A stretch of 64,000 bases of DNA from Elephas maximus indicus (taxonomy: Eukaryota; Chordata; Mammalia; Proboscidea; Elephantidae), in contig NC_064839.1 in assembly GCF_024166365.1 (NCBI RefSeq), forward strand, positions 32,376,378 to 32,440,377. The letters are read 5' to 3'. Below are positions 31,206 to 41,223 of the stretch, piece after piece (the first letter of the stretch is position 1; each line of letters starts with the position of its first letter). Made by a program: the position numbers and the translations under genes. The notes beneath the pieces are model-generated. The model worked only from the letters and a program-made list of their open reading frames with translations, was not told the DNA's origin and did no database searches.

Positions 31206-32350
31206 ACTGGACTCTGTGCCAGGCACCCTCCAAGGAACAAGGCCACAACGTGAGCAAGAGAGATGCTGCTCCAAGGTCGGGTTTGTGGCAAAACTCAGGT
31301 CTCCAGACGTCAACTACTGAGTCCTTCTTGCTCCTCTGCCATTCTTCCCAAGCTCCAGGTGCCCTTTGCATTTCTCCAGACCCTCAATCTCATTTTGCAG
31401 ATGAAGACGAGGTAGGTTCTGGGACTTTCCCAAGGCCACACCACGAGTGGGGAAAGGAGCTGCAGTTTGGGTAGAATTTCAGTTGAGAGCTGCTTCCTCT
31501 CTGGGCTGCTTGTTTTCTGGAATATACACTTTATCCCCCCACCTCAGGTCCATTGGAAGCCTACAGCCCACAGTGTGGTTGGCAGAGGGTGGAGGGTCTC
31601 TGTGAATTCTCCAGAAGATACTCGCATAGCCCACAGGGGAAGTCATCTAGTCAAGTTCAGATAAAGGGTGGAATGAATCAGTATCCTGGCAGCCCTGGCC
31701 CCCTCTTTCTGATTAAGTAACATCATTGGATGAGATGGTCAGGTGTCCCTGAACTGAGAGGAGCTTTCTTTGAAAACCCTTCAGGGTTCCAGAGACCCAG
31801 TCCTTTTCCATATCAGCAGTCTACCCAAGACAGGCTCCATAAAGAAGAGCAAATCTCATGGGCTGCTATGGAGGGTGGAATGAGTAACAGTGTGGTGGAG
31901 GATTATTAAGGATGAGGTCAGGCAGGAAGGGACAGCCAAGGAGAGCCTCCCTGTTGTCAAACAGAGACACAAAGACATGCTGATAGCTGGAAACTTAGTT
32001 TTCAAACCCTGCAAAATAAGAAAAACCTGGTATAGGTAGAAAGAACATATTGCCTGATGGAGTGAGACAGCATAGGCTTGGATTCAGGTCAAGAACCACT
32101 CAACCTTTTACATGAACACACAGTTTGAGAATCTTGGAGCATAGCCTCAGCATTTCCTACCTGAAAGATGGGCATAAAAGGAAGACCCATGGGAGGCACA
32201 GCCTATGACACCGGCTTATAGTGTGTACAGGCCAGGGATGTCATTAATATCCTACAATACACAGGGTGGGTCCCCACAGCAAGAAATTATCCAACTCTAA
32301 ATATCAGTAGTGCCAAAGTTGAAAAACCCTGTGTGTATGTATGTGTGCAG
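31206..32350. other. No recognised gene
   Basis: 31340-31450 has an MIR/L2-like arm ('ctcattttgcagatgaag'). The remaining sequence is ordinary and shows no repeat or gene that I can name. Confidence 0.35.
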
Positions 32351-32403
32351 ATAGACGGACGGACGGACGGACGGACGGATGGATGGATAGATGGATGGAT
32401 AAA
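32351..32403 (+). repeat. GGAC/GGAT tetranucleotide array
   Basis: Six perfect GGAC-type units followed by GGAT and GATA variants ('ggacggacggacggatgg'). It is split from the GATA/GACA array at 32616 by an inserted SINE. Confidence 0.9.
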
Positions 32404-32615
32404 TGTTGCTGTTGTTGTCGCTGGGTGCCACTGAGTCGATTTTCAACTCATAGTCACCTCATCTGACAGAGTGTAATTGCCTCATGAGGTTTTCTAAGCT
32501 ATAACCTTTATTGGAGTTTATCACCAGGTCTTTGTCCCAGGGACCCAGTGGGTGGGTTCAAACTACCAACCTTCTAGTTAGCAGCCAGCACTTAACTGTT
32601 GTGCCACTAGGGCTC
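32404..32615 (-). mobile_element. AfroSINE antisense, inside a tetranucleotide array
   Basis: Reverse tail 'tgttgttgtcgctgggtgcc', middle 'ataacctttattggag', head 'ctagttagcagccagcac', ending 'gccactagggctc'. GATA-type repeats flank both sides, so it inserted into a pre-existing microsatellite. Confidence 0.88.
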
Positions 32616-32672
32616 GATAGGTAGATAGATAGATAGGCAGACAGACAGACAGACAGACAGACAGAGAGATGT
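32616..32672 (+). repeat. GATA/GACA tetranucleotide array
   Basis: 'gatagatagatag' then about seven GACA units ('gacagacagacagacag') and a short GA end. It is the continuation of the array at 32351 on the other side of the SINE. Confidence 0.9.
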
Positions 32673-32943
32673 ATACATATAATCATACATACATTTCCTA
32701 GTTCAGTCTTCAGAGTAGGCCTAGAAAAAAATGACACCCCAGTAGCTATGAACACACCCATTGCCCAGATCTCGGTTTCTAAATACCACCTTCTGCTAAA
32801 AGGAACCAGGTTTTCTTGGAGAAATAGCTGGCTGATCACAGGGCTGGTGTAGGAGAAGTACAAGATGAGTTTGGGCCATCTTGCCATGCCAGAAAGTACA
32901 GAAGTGCTCAAAGAATAATGAGGACGTGTTGATTTCTACCACC

Positions 32944-33387
32944 CACCTGTCAGTTTGTTGTCCCGTGGCAGCTTACGTGTTGATCTGATGCTGGAAGCTA
33001 TGCCACTGGTATTTCAAATACTTGCAGGGTCACCCATGGTGACAGGTTTCAGCAGAACTTCCAGACTAAGACAGACTAGGAAGAAAGGGCTGGTGGTTTA
33101 CTTCTGAAAATTAGCCAATGAAAAACCTATGGATCACGACAGAACATTGTCTGGCCAGCTTGCTTTGGACACATCATCAGGAGAGATCAATCTCTAGAGG
33201 AGGACATTGTGTTTGGTGAAGTAGAAGGCTAAAAAGAGCTGGGAAGATCCTTGGTGAGATGGATTGGCACGGTAGTTGCAATGATGGGCTGGAACATGCC
33301 AGAGATTTTGAGGTTGATGCAGGAACAAGAAACATTTTGTTCTGTTGTATATACGGTCTCCATGAGTTGGAGTCAACTCAATGGCAG
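32944..33387 (+). mobile_element. Internally deleted RTE derivative (copy B, most complete)
   Basis: The 5' part holds 'ctgatgctggaagctatgcc', 'cacccatggtgacagg', 'cttccagactaagacagac' and 'cttctgaaaattagccaatg'. It joins, right after 'cagaacattgtctgg', to the RTE 3' part ('ttgctttggacacatcatc', 'ggtgagatggattggcac') and ends 'caactcaatggcagctg'. The whole endonuclease and polymerase coding region is absent, so it must depend on a full RTE for movement. Confidence 0.78.
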
Positions 33388-33390
33388 CTG

Positions 33391-33505
33391 TCTGCCCGCC
33401 TGCCTATCTGTCTGTCTATCCATCCATCCGTCCGTCCGTCCGTCCGTCCACCCACCCACCCACCCACCCAACCATCCATCTATCCATACATTTATCTATC
33501 TACTA
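33391..33505 (+). repeat. TCTG/TCCA/TCCG/CACC tetranucleotide array
   Basis: Starts directly at the 3' end of the RTE derivative and passes through 'tctgtctgtctatc', five TCCG units, five CACC-type units and back to 'tccatctatcc'. The sense is opposite to the array at 32351-32403 (GTCC against GGAC). Confidence 0.9.
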
Positions 33506-34678
33506 CTGGCTTAGAATTTTAGACACATTTATGAAAGTATATATTTTAAAACATTTTGCTTGCATTTAAAATAAATTTCGATATGGCCAAGCCCAGAGGG
33601 GTCCCATGCACATGTTTACTAAACAAAAGATGACTAGTGCTGTGATAATTAATCAGTTGGCATTGACTGAAGCTCCTAACAGAATGAAGCATGAAAGGTT
33701 TGAGAAAGCAATTGAGAGCCATCATACATGCCATGAATCATCTCTCGAATGCACATTTATTAAATCAGAATTCATAACTTTGATATTTCATCTAACTGGT
33801 TTGCCACCCTTTCACGACTCTATTGGTGGATAAAAAAGGCAGATGTTTCCAGAACTAAATTGAAGGAGGTTGGGGAGAGGTGGGAGAAACCAGCCAGACA
33901 TCAATTAAATAGAGCAGGCGGCAAAATGCCATTACCCCATGTTTGGGTTTGTGCTGTCATCTTGAGATGCAATTCAAAGAAATCTTTGCAAAGGAACAGC
34001 CACCAATGCAGGATGAAATGCCGAGGGTTTCTGGGGTCTGCCTGAGAGCAGGCAGATGTCATGATACTTTAAGAGGTAGTGATCTGCTGGGGGGAGGGGT
34101 GCAGGGTTGATTGTCATTAGGGGAAACTTCCGCCAAATAAGAGTCGGACTCATGAAAAGCTCTCACTTTACTTCCTCGGGGTGCCAGGGAGCTGGAGGGG
34201 AATTAGAATCCTCCCCCACTTTCAGGCTCTTAAAAGGCATCTGCTCCTTTGAGTTGGAGCAAATATATATATCACATCAATGTCACTTCCCACCCCTATT
34301 GTCACCAGCACCTCTTTGGGTGATCAAATGAAAGTGGATTGAAGAGTGTGTGAAGATGTTTAGCTCTTTTGACTGCTGGTGGCGGTAAATTGGAGGATCA
34401 AGGTGACACTGTCCCCCACGGCTCACAATTGCAACACTTCTTAGAATCTCGTATTCATAAAAGCAGACCTGGAATCCTTATAGGAGTCCTTTGAGCCGAA
34501 ACTAAAGGGGACTTTCCCTTTTAACTGCTTTGACACTATGTGGCCATTGTCCTCCAAAGCCTTTCAAGCCCACCCTTTTGCCAGCCAGAATTATGGTCTA
34601 GTGGAGGATTTACACCTCACTCAGAACATTCTGGCACTTTCTTTGTACAGAACAACACACATCTAAATAATAACTTCT
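33506..34678. other. No gene; repeat-free AT-rich block at left
   Basis: 33560-33770 is free of recognised repeats and has TAATTA-type words ('gtgataattaatcagttgg') and 'atgtttactaaacaaaag', a candidate conserved block. The rest to 34678 is unassigned, with no coding signal. Confidence 0.35.
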
Positions 34679-34687
34679 CTCCATTGT

Positions 34688-34852
34688 TGGAAACCCTGAT
34701 GGCATAGTGGTCAAGAGCTACAGCCGCTAACCAAAAAGTCGGCAGTTCAAATCCATCAGGCACTCCTTGGAAACTCTATGGGGCAATTCTGCTCTGCCCT
34801 ACATATGGAATCAACTCTACGGCAATGGGTTTCGGTTTGGTTTTTTTTTTCC
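34688..34852 (+). mobile_element. AfroSINE, short form, with target duplication
   Basis: Complete short-form copy ('gatggcatagtggtcaagag', 'cactccttggaaactc', 'gcaatgggtttcggtttgg') with a T-rich tail. It is flanked by CTCCATTGT at 34679-34687 and 34853-34861. Part of the region before 'ggaatcaactctacgg' is deleted. Confidence 0.92.
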
Positions 34853-35237
34853 CTCCATTGTAATCAAATTGGATTGCTGGAACTCTACCGAAAGGATAGT
34901 AGCGAGAGTGAACTTGAACATTAACACATTTAGAGAAAAATTAACTGTCTTAGTTATCATATATGGTAGCAGTGCCTCCTCCCTTTTATCTCCATGAAGC
35001 AGAGAATACTCAATTCCAAAAACAAAAAATAAAAGATGTACCTGGTTTGAACAGGACAAACATTGCCAATGAAGGCAGAAACACCCTGCTAAATTGTCTT
35101 CCAACTCTTTCTTTGTAAGCAAAACTGGAAAACTAGGTGATCTGCAGAGACAAACAGAGTTGATAACTGATGTCAACTCCTTGGGCTCAGTTGGAATTGG
35201 GGCTGGGAAGGAGCCACAAATCACAACGGTGTTTCTT

Positions 35238-35369
35238 TACAGTGGTTCTCAAACTGAACCACGCATCAGAGTCACCTGGGGGAGTTGTTAAACCTGATTC
35301 CTGGGCTTTGCCCCCAGAGTTTCTGATCCAGTAGGTCTGAGGTGGGGCCCGAGAATTTGCACTTCTAAC
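35238..35369 (+). mobile_element. MER5A-type hAT-derived element, left part
   Basis: Clear MER5A order: 'ggttctcaaactgaaccacg', 'cagagtcacctggggg', 'gagtttctgatccagtagg', 'gcccgagaatttgcac'. It breaks at 35369 and resumes at 35488. Confidence 0.88.
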
Positions 35370-35487
35370 AACCCATGGTATTTTCAATCACCTCATATGC
35401 CTGGAAAGCTGGACAATGCATAAGGAAGACCAAAGAAGAATTGATGCCTTTGAATTATGATGTTGTCGAAGAACATGGAATATACCA
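35370..35487 (+). mobile_element. RTE internal fragment inside MER5A
   Basis: 118 bp of RTE ORF2 ('ccatggtattttcaatcacc', 'ggacaatgcataaggaagac', 'gaacatggaatataccat'). It ends well short of the LINE 3' end, so it is not a normal 5'-truncated insertion. Confidence 0.83.
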
Positions 35488-35512
35488 TTTTGAAAACCAC
35501 TGCTCTAGGCAA
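35488..35512 (+). mobile_element. MER5A, right end
   Basis: The terminal piece 'tttgaaaaccactgctcta' completes the MER5A begun at 35238. Confidence 0.8.
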
Positions 35513-35739
35513 AGACTCAAAATGGGGGTGGAGGGGTGTTACCCATTTATCTAAGAGAGCAAAGGGTTAGGGACACTGGCCATATCACTGGAGAACAGGC
35601 CAACAGTAGGTGAACAGGGCACAGGCAGGTCCCTTGACCCATGATGTAGTTTGACCTCATAACAGTATATGTGAAATATTACAGGCAAATAATGCAGATA
35701 ACCAACATGGGATTGCCGGAAAATGCATGGAACAAAAAA
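35513..35739. other. Unassigned sequence beside an L1 insertion
   Basis: No gene. It may be an older member of the same L1 3' family, since it shares the general style of the inserted element, but I cannot align it by eye. Confidence 0.25.
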
Positions 35740-35752
35740 TTCCTGGCTTTTT

Positions 35753-35994
35753 CTTGGCTCAAGTAGACACATGAGACTATGTGGGCAGCTCCTGTCTGGA
35801 GGGGAACGAGAAGGCAGAGGGGCACAGAGGCTGGCTGAATGGACATGGAAAATACAGGGTAGAGAGAAGTGGTGTGCTGTCTCATTAGGGGGAGAACAAC
35901 TAGGAGTACAGAGCAAGGTGTATATAAATTTTTGTATGAGAGACTGACTTGATTTGTAAACTTTCATTTAAAGCACAAAAGAAAAAAAATTTTT
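35753..35994 (+). mobile_element. Short L1 3' end, 13-bp target duplication
   Basis: A 242-bp insertion flanked by TTCCTGGCTTTTT at 35740-35752 and 35995-36007. It ends 'ctttcatttaaagcac' plus an A-rich tail. It starts 'cttggctcaagtagacac', within about 20 bp of where the copy at 54879 starts. Confidence 0.85.
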
Positions 35995-36164
35995 TTCCTG
36001 GCTTTTTAGCCTGAGGCCTTGGGAGAGGGACTTACGTTCTCTGAACTTCAGATTCCTCATCTCTAAGATGATGTATATAAATATATATACATGTGTTCCA
36101 AGACGACACTTTACTTCCCCTCACCTGGTGTTTGCCCAGTCCTCACTCCCAAGAACGTGGAACT

Positions 36165-36212
36165 TCGTGTTATTGTTAGGTGCCGTTGAGGGTATTCCAA
36201 CTCGTAGCAACA
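36165..36212 (-). mobile_element. AfroSINE antisense, left piece (split by hAT-like element)
   Basis: Reverse SINE tail 'gttattgttaggtgccgttg' up to 'ctcgtagcaaca'. It continues at 36834 as 'ttgcaaccctataggac'. Confidence 0.85.
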
Positions 36213-36833
36213 CAGTGGCCTCACTAGGCGGCTCAGGGAGTGTGAACCGCACCCGGTGACACTGTCAGAGGGAGTGACACCAAAATGACTCTATAAAATG
36301 CTGTGCAGTGTTTCAGTTGAAATTTATTACTTTTGATTAAAATATGCCTGTAGTTAGTTATAACAACAAAAACATTTTTCGTAAGCCCAGCTTACATGTA
36401 TCAATACAACTACAAGGCTAAAGCTCTATGCTAATTTACTGTTTGAACCTCCAAACGTGCTCCGGTCAGAGCTGTCATCGTTATCCAATTACAGTGATGC
36501 TTGGAATCACGTGGCTTGGTCTGCACCAGCTACAAGCACACACAGTTGCTTTTGTTGAGGCTGGTGTTTTTATAGTCGCTGATTTCATCAAATTTTCTGG
36601 TATTGCAGTGAGTAGTATTTGTGAACCTATATTAATAACTTTTTTGAGAATAAAGTAGTATTAAAGGACAAGAAGGAGTGATATACAGGAATTACGATTT
36701 ACTGGTAACATTAGTACAAAAAACATTACTAAGGATTCTGTATGGTCTGGTATGGCAGGAGATCCATGGTGGTCGTGGGGGTGTGACATCATGATTACCA
36801 CACTGGGAGACACCAAGTCTAGGGACACCACAG
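36213..36833 (+). mobile_element. Candidate non-autonomous hAT-type transposon, copy 1
   Basis: 621 bp lying inside an AfroSINE. The left end CAGTGGCCTCACTAGGC matches the reverse complement of the right end GTCTAGGGACACCACAG at 12 of 17 positions. The flanking 8-mers TAGCAACA (36205-36212) and TTGCAACC (36834-36841) match at 6 of 8. The CAGTGGC start and an 8-bp duplication fit hAT elements, possibly of the Tip100 group. No transposase frame is present. A second copy starts at 45458. Confidence 0.68.
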
Positions 36834-36998
36834 TTGCAACCCTATAGGACAGAGTAGAACTGCCTGTAGGGTTTTTCCGGCTGTAATCTTTATGGGAGCA
36901 AATGGCCAGGTCTTCCCCTTGCGTCACTGGTGCATGGTTTCTAACCACCAACCTTTGGGTTAGCAGCTGAGCACTTCACCATTGCGGCACCAGGCTCC
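36834..36998 (-). mobile_element. AfroSINE antisense, right piece
   Basis: Continuation of the SINE broken at 36212: 'ccctataggacagagtagaa', 'gctgtaatctttatggg', 'ggttagcagctgagcac', ending 'cggcaccaggctcctt'. Together the two pieces make a complete long-form copy. Confidence 0.88.
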
Positions 36999-37476
36999 TT
37001 GAACTTAATATGTCCAACAGGAAACAAAACTCAGAGAGACATTTCTCTGGAGTATTGCCTTTTTTAAAAAATAGGAAAGTAAAAGAACTCTACCTAAAGA
37101 AATTAACTTAAAAGCATATGGAAGCTGCAAAAAGCTCTCTGCCTTCATTTCAGAAAAGAGAGGGCACAGTCTGTCTTTGAAAACCAGCACACACAGCAGG
37201 TACGCACATATCAATGAAATGTGAATATAGTCCTAGTCTACCATTGACTGATGGCACACCTTGGGAAAGTCACAAGTACCAAGCACGCTCTGTGCACCAG
37301 GGATGGGGACAGCTGCTCTCGCAAATCCAAGTCTTGTTTAATTATTTAATAATTAGCAAATGGTCATTATGTGCCAAGCATTGTGCCAGAAACTGAGGAA
37401 GGGAGATGAATAATGGGAGGGGGTGTACCTGTTCCAGGCCTTAACGGGTTTACAGACTAGAGTATTAGAGACAACT
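36999..37476. other. No gene; L2-like fragment
   Basis: 37350-37470 reads like L2/MIR sense sequence ('gtcattatgtgccaagcattg', 'gggtttacagactagag'). The SINE at 37489 inserted into or beside it. Confidence 0.45.
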
Positions 37477-37488
37477 GCTCTCAGTTAA

Positions 37489-37691
37489 GGTCCCTGGGTG
37501 GCACAAGTGGTTTGCAATCAGCTACTAACCAAAAGGTTGGTGGTTCTAACCTATCCAGAGGTGCCTTGGAAGAAAGGCCTGACAATTTGCTTCCATAAAG
37601 ATTACAGCCAAGAAAACTCTGTGGAGCAATTCTACTCTGTAACACATGGGGTCGCCATGAGTCAGAATTGACTTGATGGCAGTGGGTTTTG
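37489..37691 (+). mobile_element. AfroSINE, long form, with target duplication
   Basis: Complete ('gtccctgggtggcacaagtgg', 'gaagaaaggcctgacaatttg', 'gattacagccaagaaaac', 'gacttgatggcagtggg'). It is flanked by GCTCTCAGTTAA (37477-37488) and GCTCTCAATTAA (37692-37703), one mismatch in 12. Confidence 0.93.
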
Positions 37692-37899
37692 GCTCTCAAT
37701 TAATCCCTTTGACATTGTTAGGTGAGGGTTGTTACATTCCCCACTTAACAAATAAGAAAACTAAAACCCAGATTAAAACAAAAAAATCATTGATGATTAA
37801 GTGGCAGATCTGGGATTTCAATACAAGGCTTTGTGTCTCCAAGTACATTGTTGGCCATTTACATGGGGGTAAGGTTGGAGGCAAATTCTTCCCTCCCTT

Positions 37900-38109
37900 G
37901 TTTTTATCGTTAAGTTGCCATTGACTCGGTTCTCACTCACAGCAACCCCACCTGTGCAGAGTGGAACTGCTCCACAGGGTTTTCAAGGCTGTGACCCTTT
38001 GGAAGCAGATCACCAGGCCTGTCTTCCAAGAGCCTCTGGGGTGAGTTCAAACCACCAACCTTTCAGCTAGTAGTCGAGAGCTTAACCATCACAACACCCA
38101 GGGACTCCT
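37900..38109 (-). mobile_element. AfroSINE, long form, antisense
   Basis: Reverse tail 'cgttaagttgccattgactc', middle 'gaagcagatcaccaggcctg', head 'cagctagtagtcgagagc', ending 'cccagggactcc'. An A tract of about 20 follows at 38121 with a short antisense SINE scrap at 38139-38165. Confidence 0.88.
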
Positions 38110-38165
38110 TCTATGCTTCTAAAAAAAAAAAAAAAAAAAAAACTAGTGCCATCGAGTCGTCTAGT

Positions 38166-39767
38166 TGGGTCAAATCCTGGACTTCGAGGTAAATATACCT
38201 TGAGCCCATTGGATGTTAAAACCAATTCATGTCATCCGGTTTTTTGATGAGTCAGAAATAGAGACCCTGAGAGGGAAGGAAATTGCCCAAGCTCACACAG
38301 CAAAACAGTGACCAGACAAGGACTAGAAGGCCAGGTCTCCAAATGGTTGGGTCTATTTTTACACGCAGAGATGCGCACACACACACATAAACACATTAAA
38401 TAATGTCCGTTGTCATTGTTATTTTTTGCTTCTAGGAAAAGAAGCCGTAGGGCATGGAGGGGTACCATCCTCTCCCTCCAGCCTGGGTGTTAAGTATGCT
38501 CTCAGCTTTGGAGGGAGGGGTTGGGGGACCTCTAGAAAGCTTCACCAGCTCTCTCCAAAGACATATGGCCCCAGAGACTCATAGAAGCCCAGCAGAGAAA
38601 GCCTGGCTCTTCCATTCTCCAGGCACAGACAGAGAAAGGGGTAAAGAAGACTGCTGTAAATCAGCCACCACGGAATCTTTCATTTTTGGAGTATGCTTGT
38701 AATTAGTCTATATTCACAGTGCTGTGTGGGTAGACAAATCTACACTCAAGGAAACTCTGAAAACCAACATGTTTGCTTTAAGCAACTGATCTGCAGAAAC
38801 CATATGGCAAGTGACAGGCAGCTGAATTCCACCCCCGTCTTAGAGGAGCGAGAAAACCGAAAGCCATACCTAACTGCACGCATGCCTTGGTGCAGCCTTG
38901 CCTGCTCTCCCCACAGGTTAGACCTCCTCATCCAGCGCTGGTTTATTCCGTTTCCATTTGCCAAGGTTTCCCCTCAAGAACTGATTTTTTTTTTTTTTTT
39001 TTAACCAATGTAGCTGACTTCTCAGGGACAGTCAGTGACATCGATCAGTGTTTTGGGGCTGGGGAGCGATGGGAAGGGTGCCAGATACTATACCCATATT
39101 CCATCCTCCCAGCAACCCTACAAAGGATACACTCTACCACCTGAGCCACCTGTGGTATGTGCTGGGTCCACACACCCTGGGGGGGAGCTGTCCCACCAAG
39201 ACTGAATTCACAGAACCATCTCCTTCCGTTCAGCACGAACAATAACATTGATAACTAAGGTGCTTGGAACTTGCAGAGTCCAAATTGTAGGCACATCAGT
39301 TATCTCATTTGATCCAAGTGAAAACTGTATAAGTTTGGCTTTTTATCTACCTAGCGAATCTAGCCTCGTGTTAACAAAACCATTATGTCACATGCCCTAG
39401 AAGCCCAAAAAAGCAAGCTAATCTGATCTGGCTGTATTTCCATTTACAAGAAATCCCAAACCATTCTCTTCTCCTTTCTTGATGGCCTTCGCCAAGTGCT
39501 TAGGATGGGTCTTTGGAGGCATCACCAATACATAAGTCTGATGTACGAACATGAGAAGGGGTGGGCTACTCCCACCTTGAAGGAGCATTTGCACCTGATC
39601 CACCTTCTCAGAGTTTTGACTCCCTGTCTGGAGACCCAGTTCTGTTTCCTCTGCTTAGCCAGACCCAACAGGACCCTGCGCAACTAGGGCATTTTGCAAA
39701 CAGCAGAAGCATTAATTGAGAATGAACGAATTCATTTTGTGTGATAATCTACTCATATATGTTAGAC
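38166..39767. other. No recognised gene
   Basis: 38220-38350 resembles an antisense MIR/L2 arm ('gacccagaagg'-like text, 'agctcacacagcaaaac'). A CA-rich run occurs at 38370-38390 and a T tract at 38985-39001. Overlapping frames on both strands at 39045-39250 have no domain. Confidence 0.4.
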
Positions 39768-39822
39768 CAAAACCAAACCAAACCCATTGCTATCTAGTTG
39801 ATTCTGACTCATAGCCACCCAA
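39768..39822 (-). mobile_element. AfroSINE tail scrap, antisense
   Basis: 55 bp: 'aaaccaaaccaaacccattg' then 'gttgattctgactcatagcc'. No head. Confidence 0.8.
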
Positions 39823-40018
39823 TTATGACTATATCTCCTGCAACTAAAACCCCCACTAACTACAGTGGATGTCTGTTGTCTGTTGCCTACCACTGTAGCT
39901 GATATGTTTCTGTATCGTCAGTGCCCAGCGCAATTCCTGGCACTTACTCATGTTCGATAAGTATTTGTTGGCTGACTCAAACACTCAAAGGAAAGAATTA
40001 GAATATATATACATATAA
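39823..40018 (+). repeat. L2-type 3' end
   Basis: 'gtatcgtcagtgcccagcg', 'cctggcacttactcatg' and 'gtatttgttggctgac' are the L2/MIR 3' signature, followed by a TA-rich edge. Confidence 0.6.
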
Positions 40019-40108
40019 CAGAACTCGGCTGCTGACCAAAAGGTCAGCAGTTCCAATTTACCATTCGTTCCTTGGAAACTCTATGGGGTACTTCTACTCC
40101 GTTCTAGG
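40019..40108 (+). mobile_element. AfroSINE, short form, truncated at both ends
   Basis: 'actcggctgctgaccaaaagg' to 'tatggggtacttctactcc'. The head start and the RTE-like tail are missing. It abuts an RTE copy. Confidence 0.82.
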
Positions 40109-41136
40109 AATGATTCCAGGAATAGACAGAATACCAATTGAGATGTTTCAACAAATAGATGCAGTGTTGGAGGTGCTCATTGGTCCATGTCATGAAATTT
40201 GGAAGACACCTTGCTAACCAAAAGACTGGAAGAGAATCCATATTTGTATCCATCCCAAAGAAAGGTGATCGAACGGAATGCAGAAATTACTGAACAATAT
40301 CATTAATATCACACACAAGTGACATTTTGCTAAAGATCGTCCAAAAGCAGTTGCAGCAGTACATCAGCCGGGAACTGCCAGAAGTTCAGCCAGATTCGGA
40401 AGAGGATGTAGAACAAGGGATGTCATTGTTGATGTCAGATGGATGTTGGCTGAAAGCAGAGAATACCAGAAGGATGTTTACCTGTGTTTTATTGACTACG
40501 CAAAGGCATTCAACCTTGTGGATTGTAACAAATTATGAATAACATTGTAAAGAATGGAAATTCCACAACACTTAATTATGCTTATGAGGAACTTGTACTT
40601 AGACCAACAGGCAATCATTCAAGCAGAACAAGGGGATACTGCATGGTTTAAAGTCAAGAAAGGTGTGATTCAGGGTTGTATCCTTTCACCATAATTATTC
40701 AATCTGTATGCTGAGCAAATAATCTGAGAAGCTGGAATGTATGAAGAAGAACGGGGCATCAGGATTGGAGGAAGATGCATCAACAACCAGCAACATGAAG
40801 TTAACACAACCTCGCTTGCTGAAAGTGAAGATCAAAGACTACAGCCTTAACTGTGGATTGCACCTCAATATAAAGAAAACAAAAATCCTCACAACTGGGT
40901 CAATAAGCAACATCATGACAAATGGAAAAAAGATTAAAGTTGCCAAGGATTTCATTTTACTTGGATCCACAATCAACACCCACGGAAGCAGCAGTCAAGA
41001 AATAAAAAGACACATTGCGTTGGGCAAACCTGTCACAAAAGAACTCTCTGAAGTGTTGAAAAGCAAGGATGTCAGTTTGAGGGCTAAGGTGTACCTGACT
41101 CAAGCCATAGTATTTTCAATTTCCTCATATGCATGA
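40109..41136 (+). pseudogene. RTE ORF2 reverse transcriptase, decayed
   Basis: Reading across three frames gives RT motifs in order: CFIDYAKAFN at 40485-40514, GVIQGCILSP at 40662-40691, then a segment with LAESE, and LNCGLHLNIKKTKILTTGS in the open frame 40741-41136. That last frame also has LLGSTINTHGSSSQEIKRHI and VYLTQAIVFSISSYA, typical of the RTE region after the polymerase. The catalytic YADD box expected at 40794-40805 reads HEVN in frame, so the site is destroyed. Inference: long-dead copy. Confidence 0.85.
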
Positions 41137-41223
41137 GAAATCTGCACAATGAATAAGGAAGATCAAAAAAGAATTGATGCCTCTGAATTATAGTGTTGGC
41201 GAAGAATACTGAATATACCATGG
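40109..41223 (+). mobile_element. RTE LINE, reverse transcriptase region (left part of split copy)
   Basis: The longest RTE stretch in the window. It covers the polymerase domain and the start of the C-terminal region, ending at 'gaatataccatgg', where an LTR interrupts it. It resumes at 42031. The 5' part with the endonuclease is missing. Several frameshifts and stops mean that no full protein can be made. Confidence 0.92.

Noticed and set aside
32351..33505. CRISPR-like array in the regular short repeats
   Set aside because: The units are 4-bp microsatellites without spacers, in a mammalian genome.
33381..33569. Pro/Ser/His-rich frames over the tetranucleotide array
   Set aside because: All frames across a tetranucleotide repeat stay open. 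There is no coding evidence.
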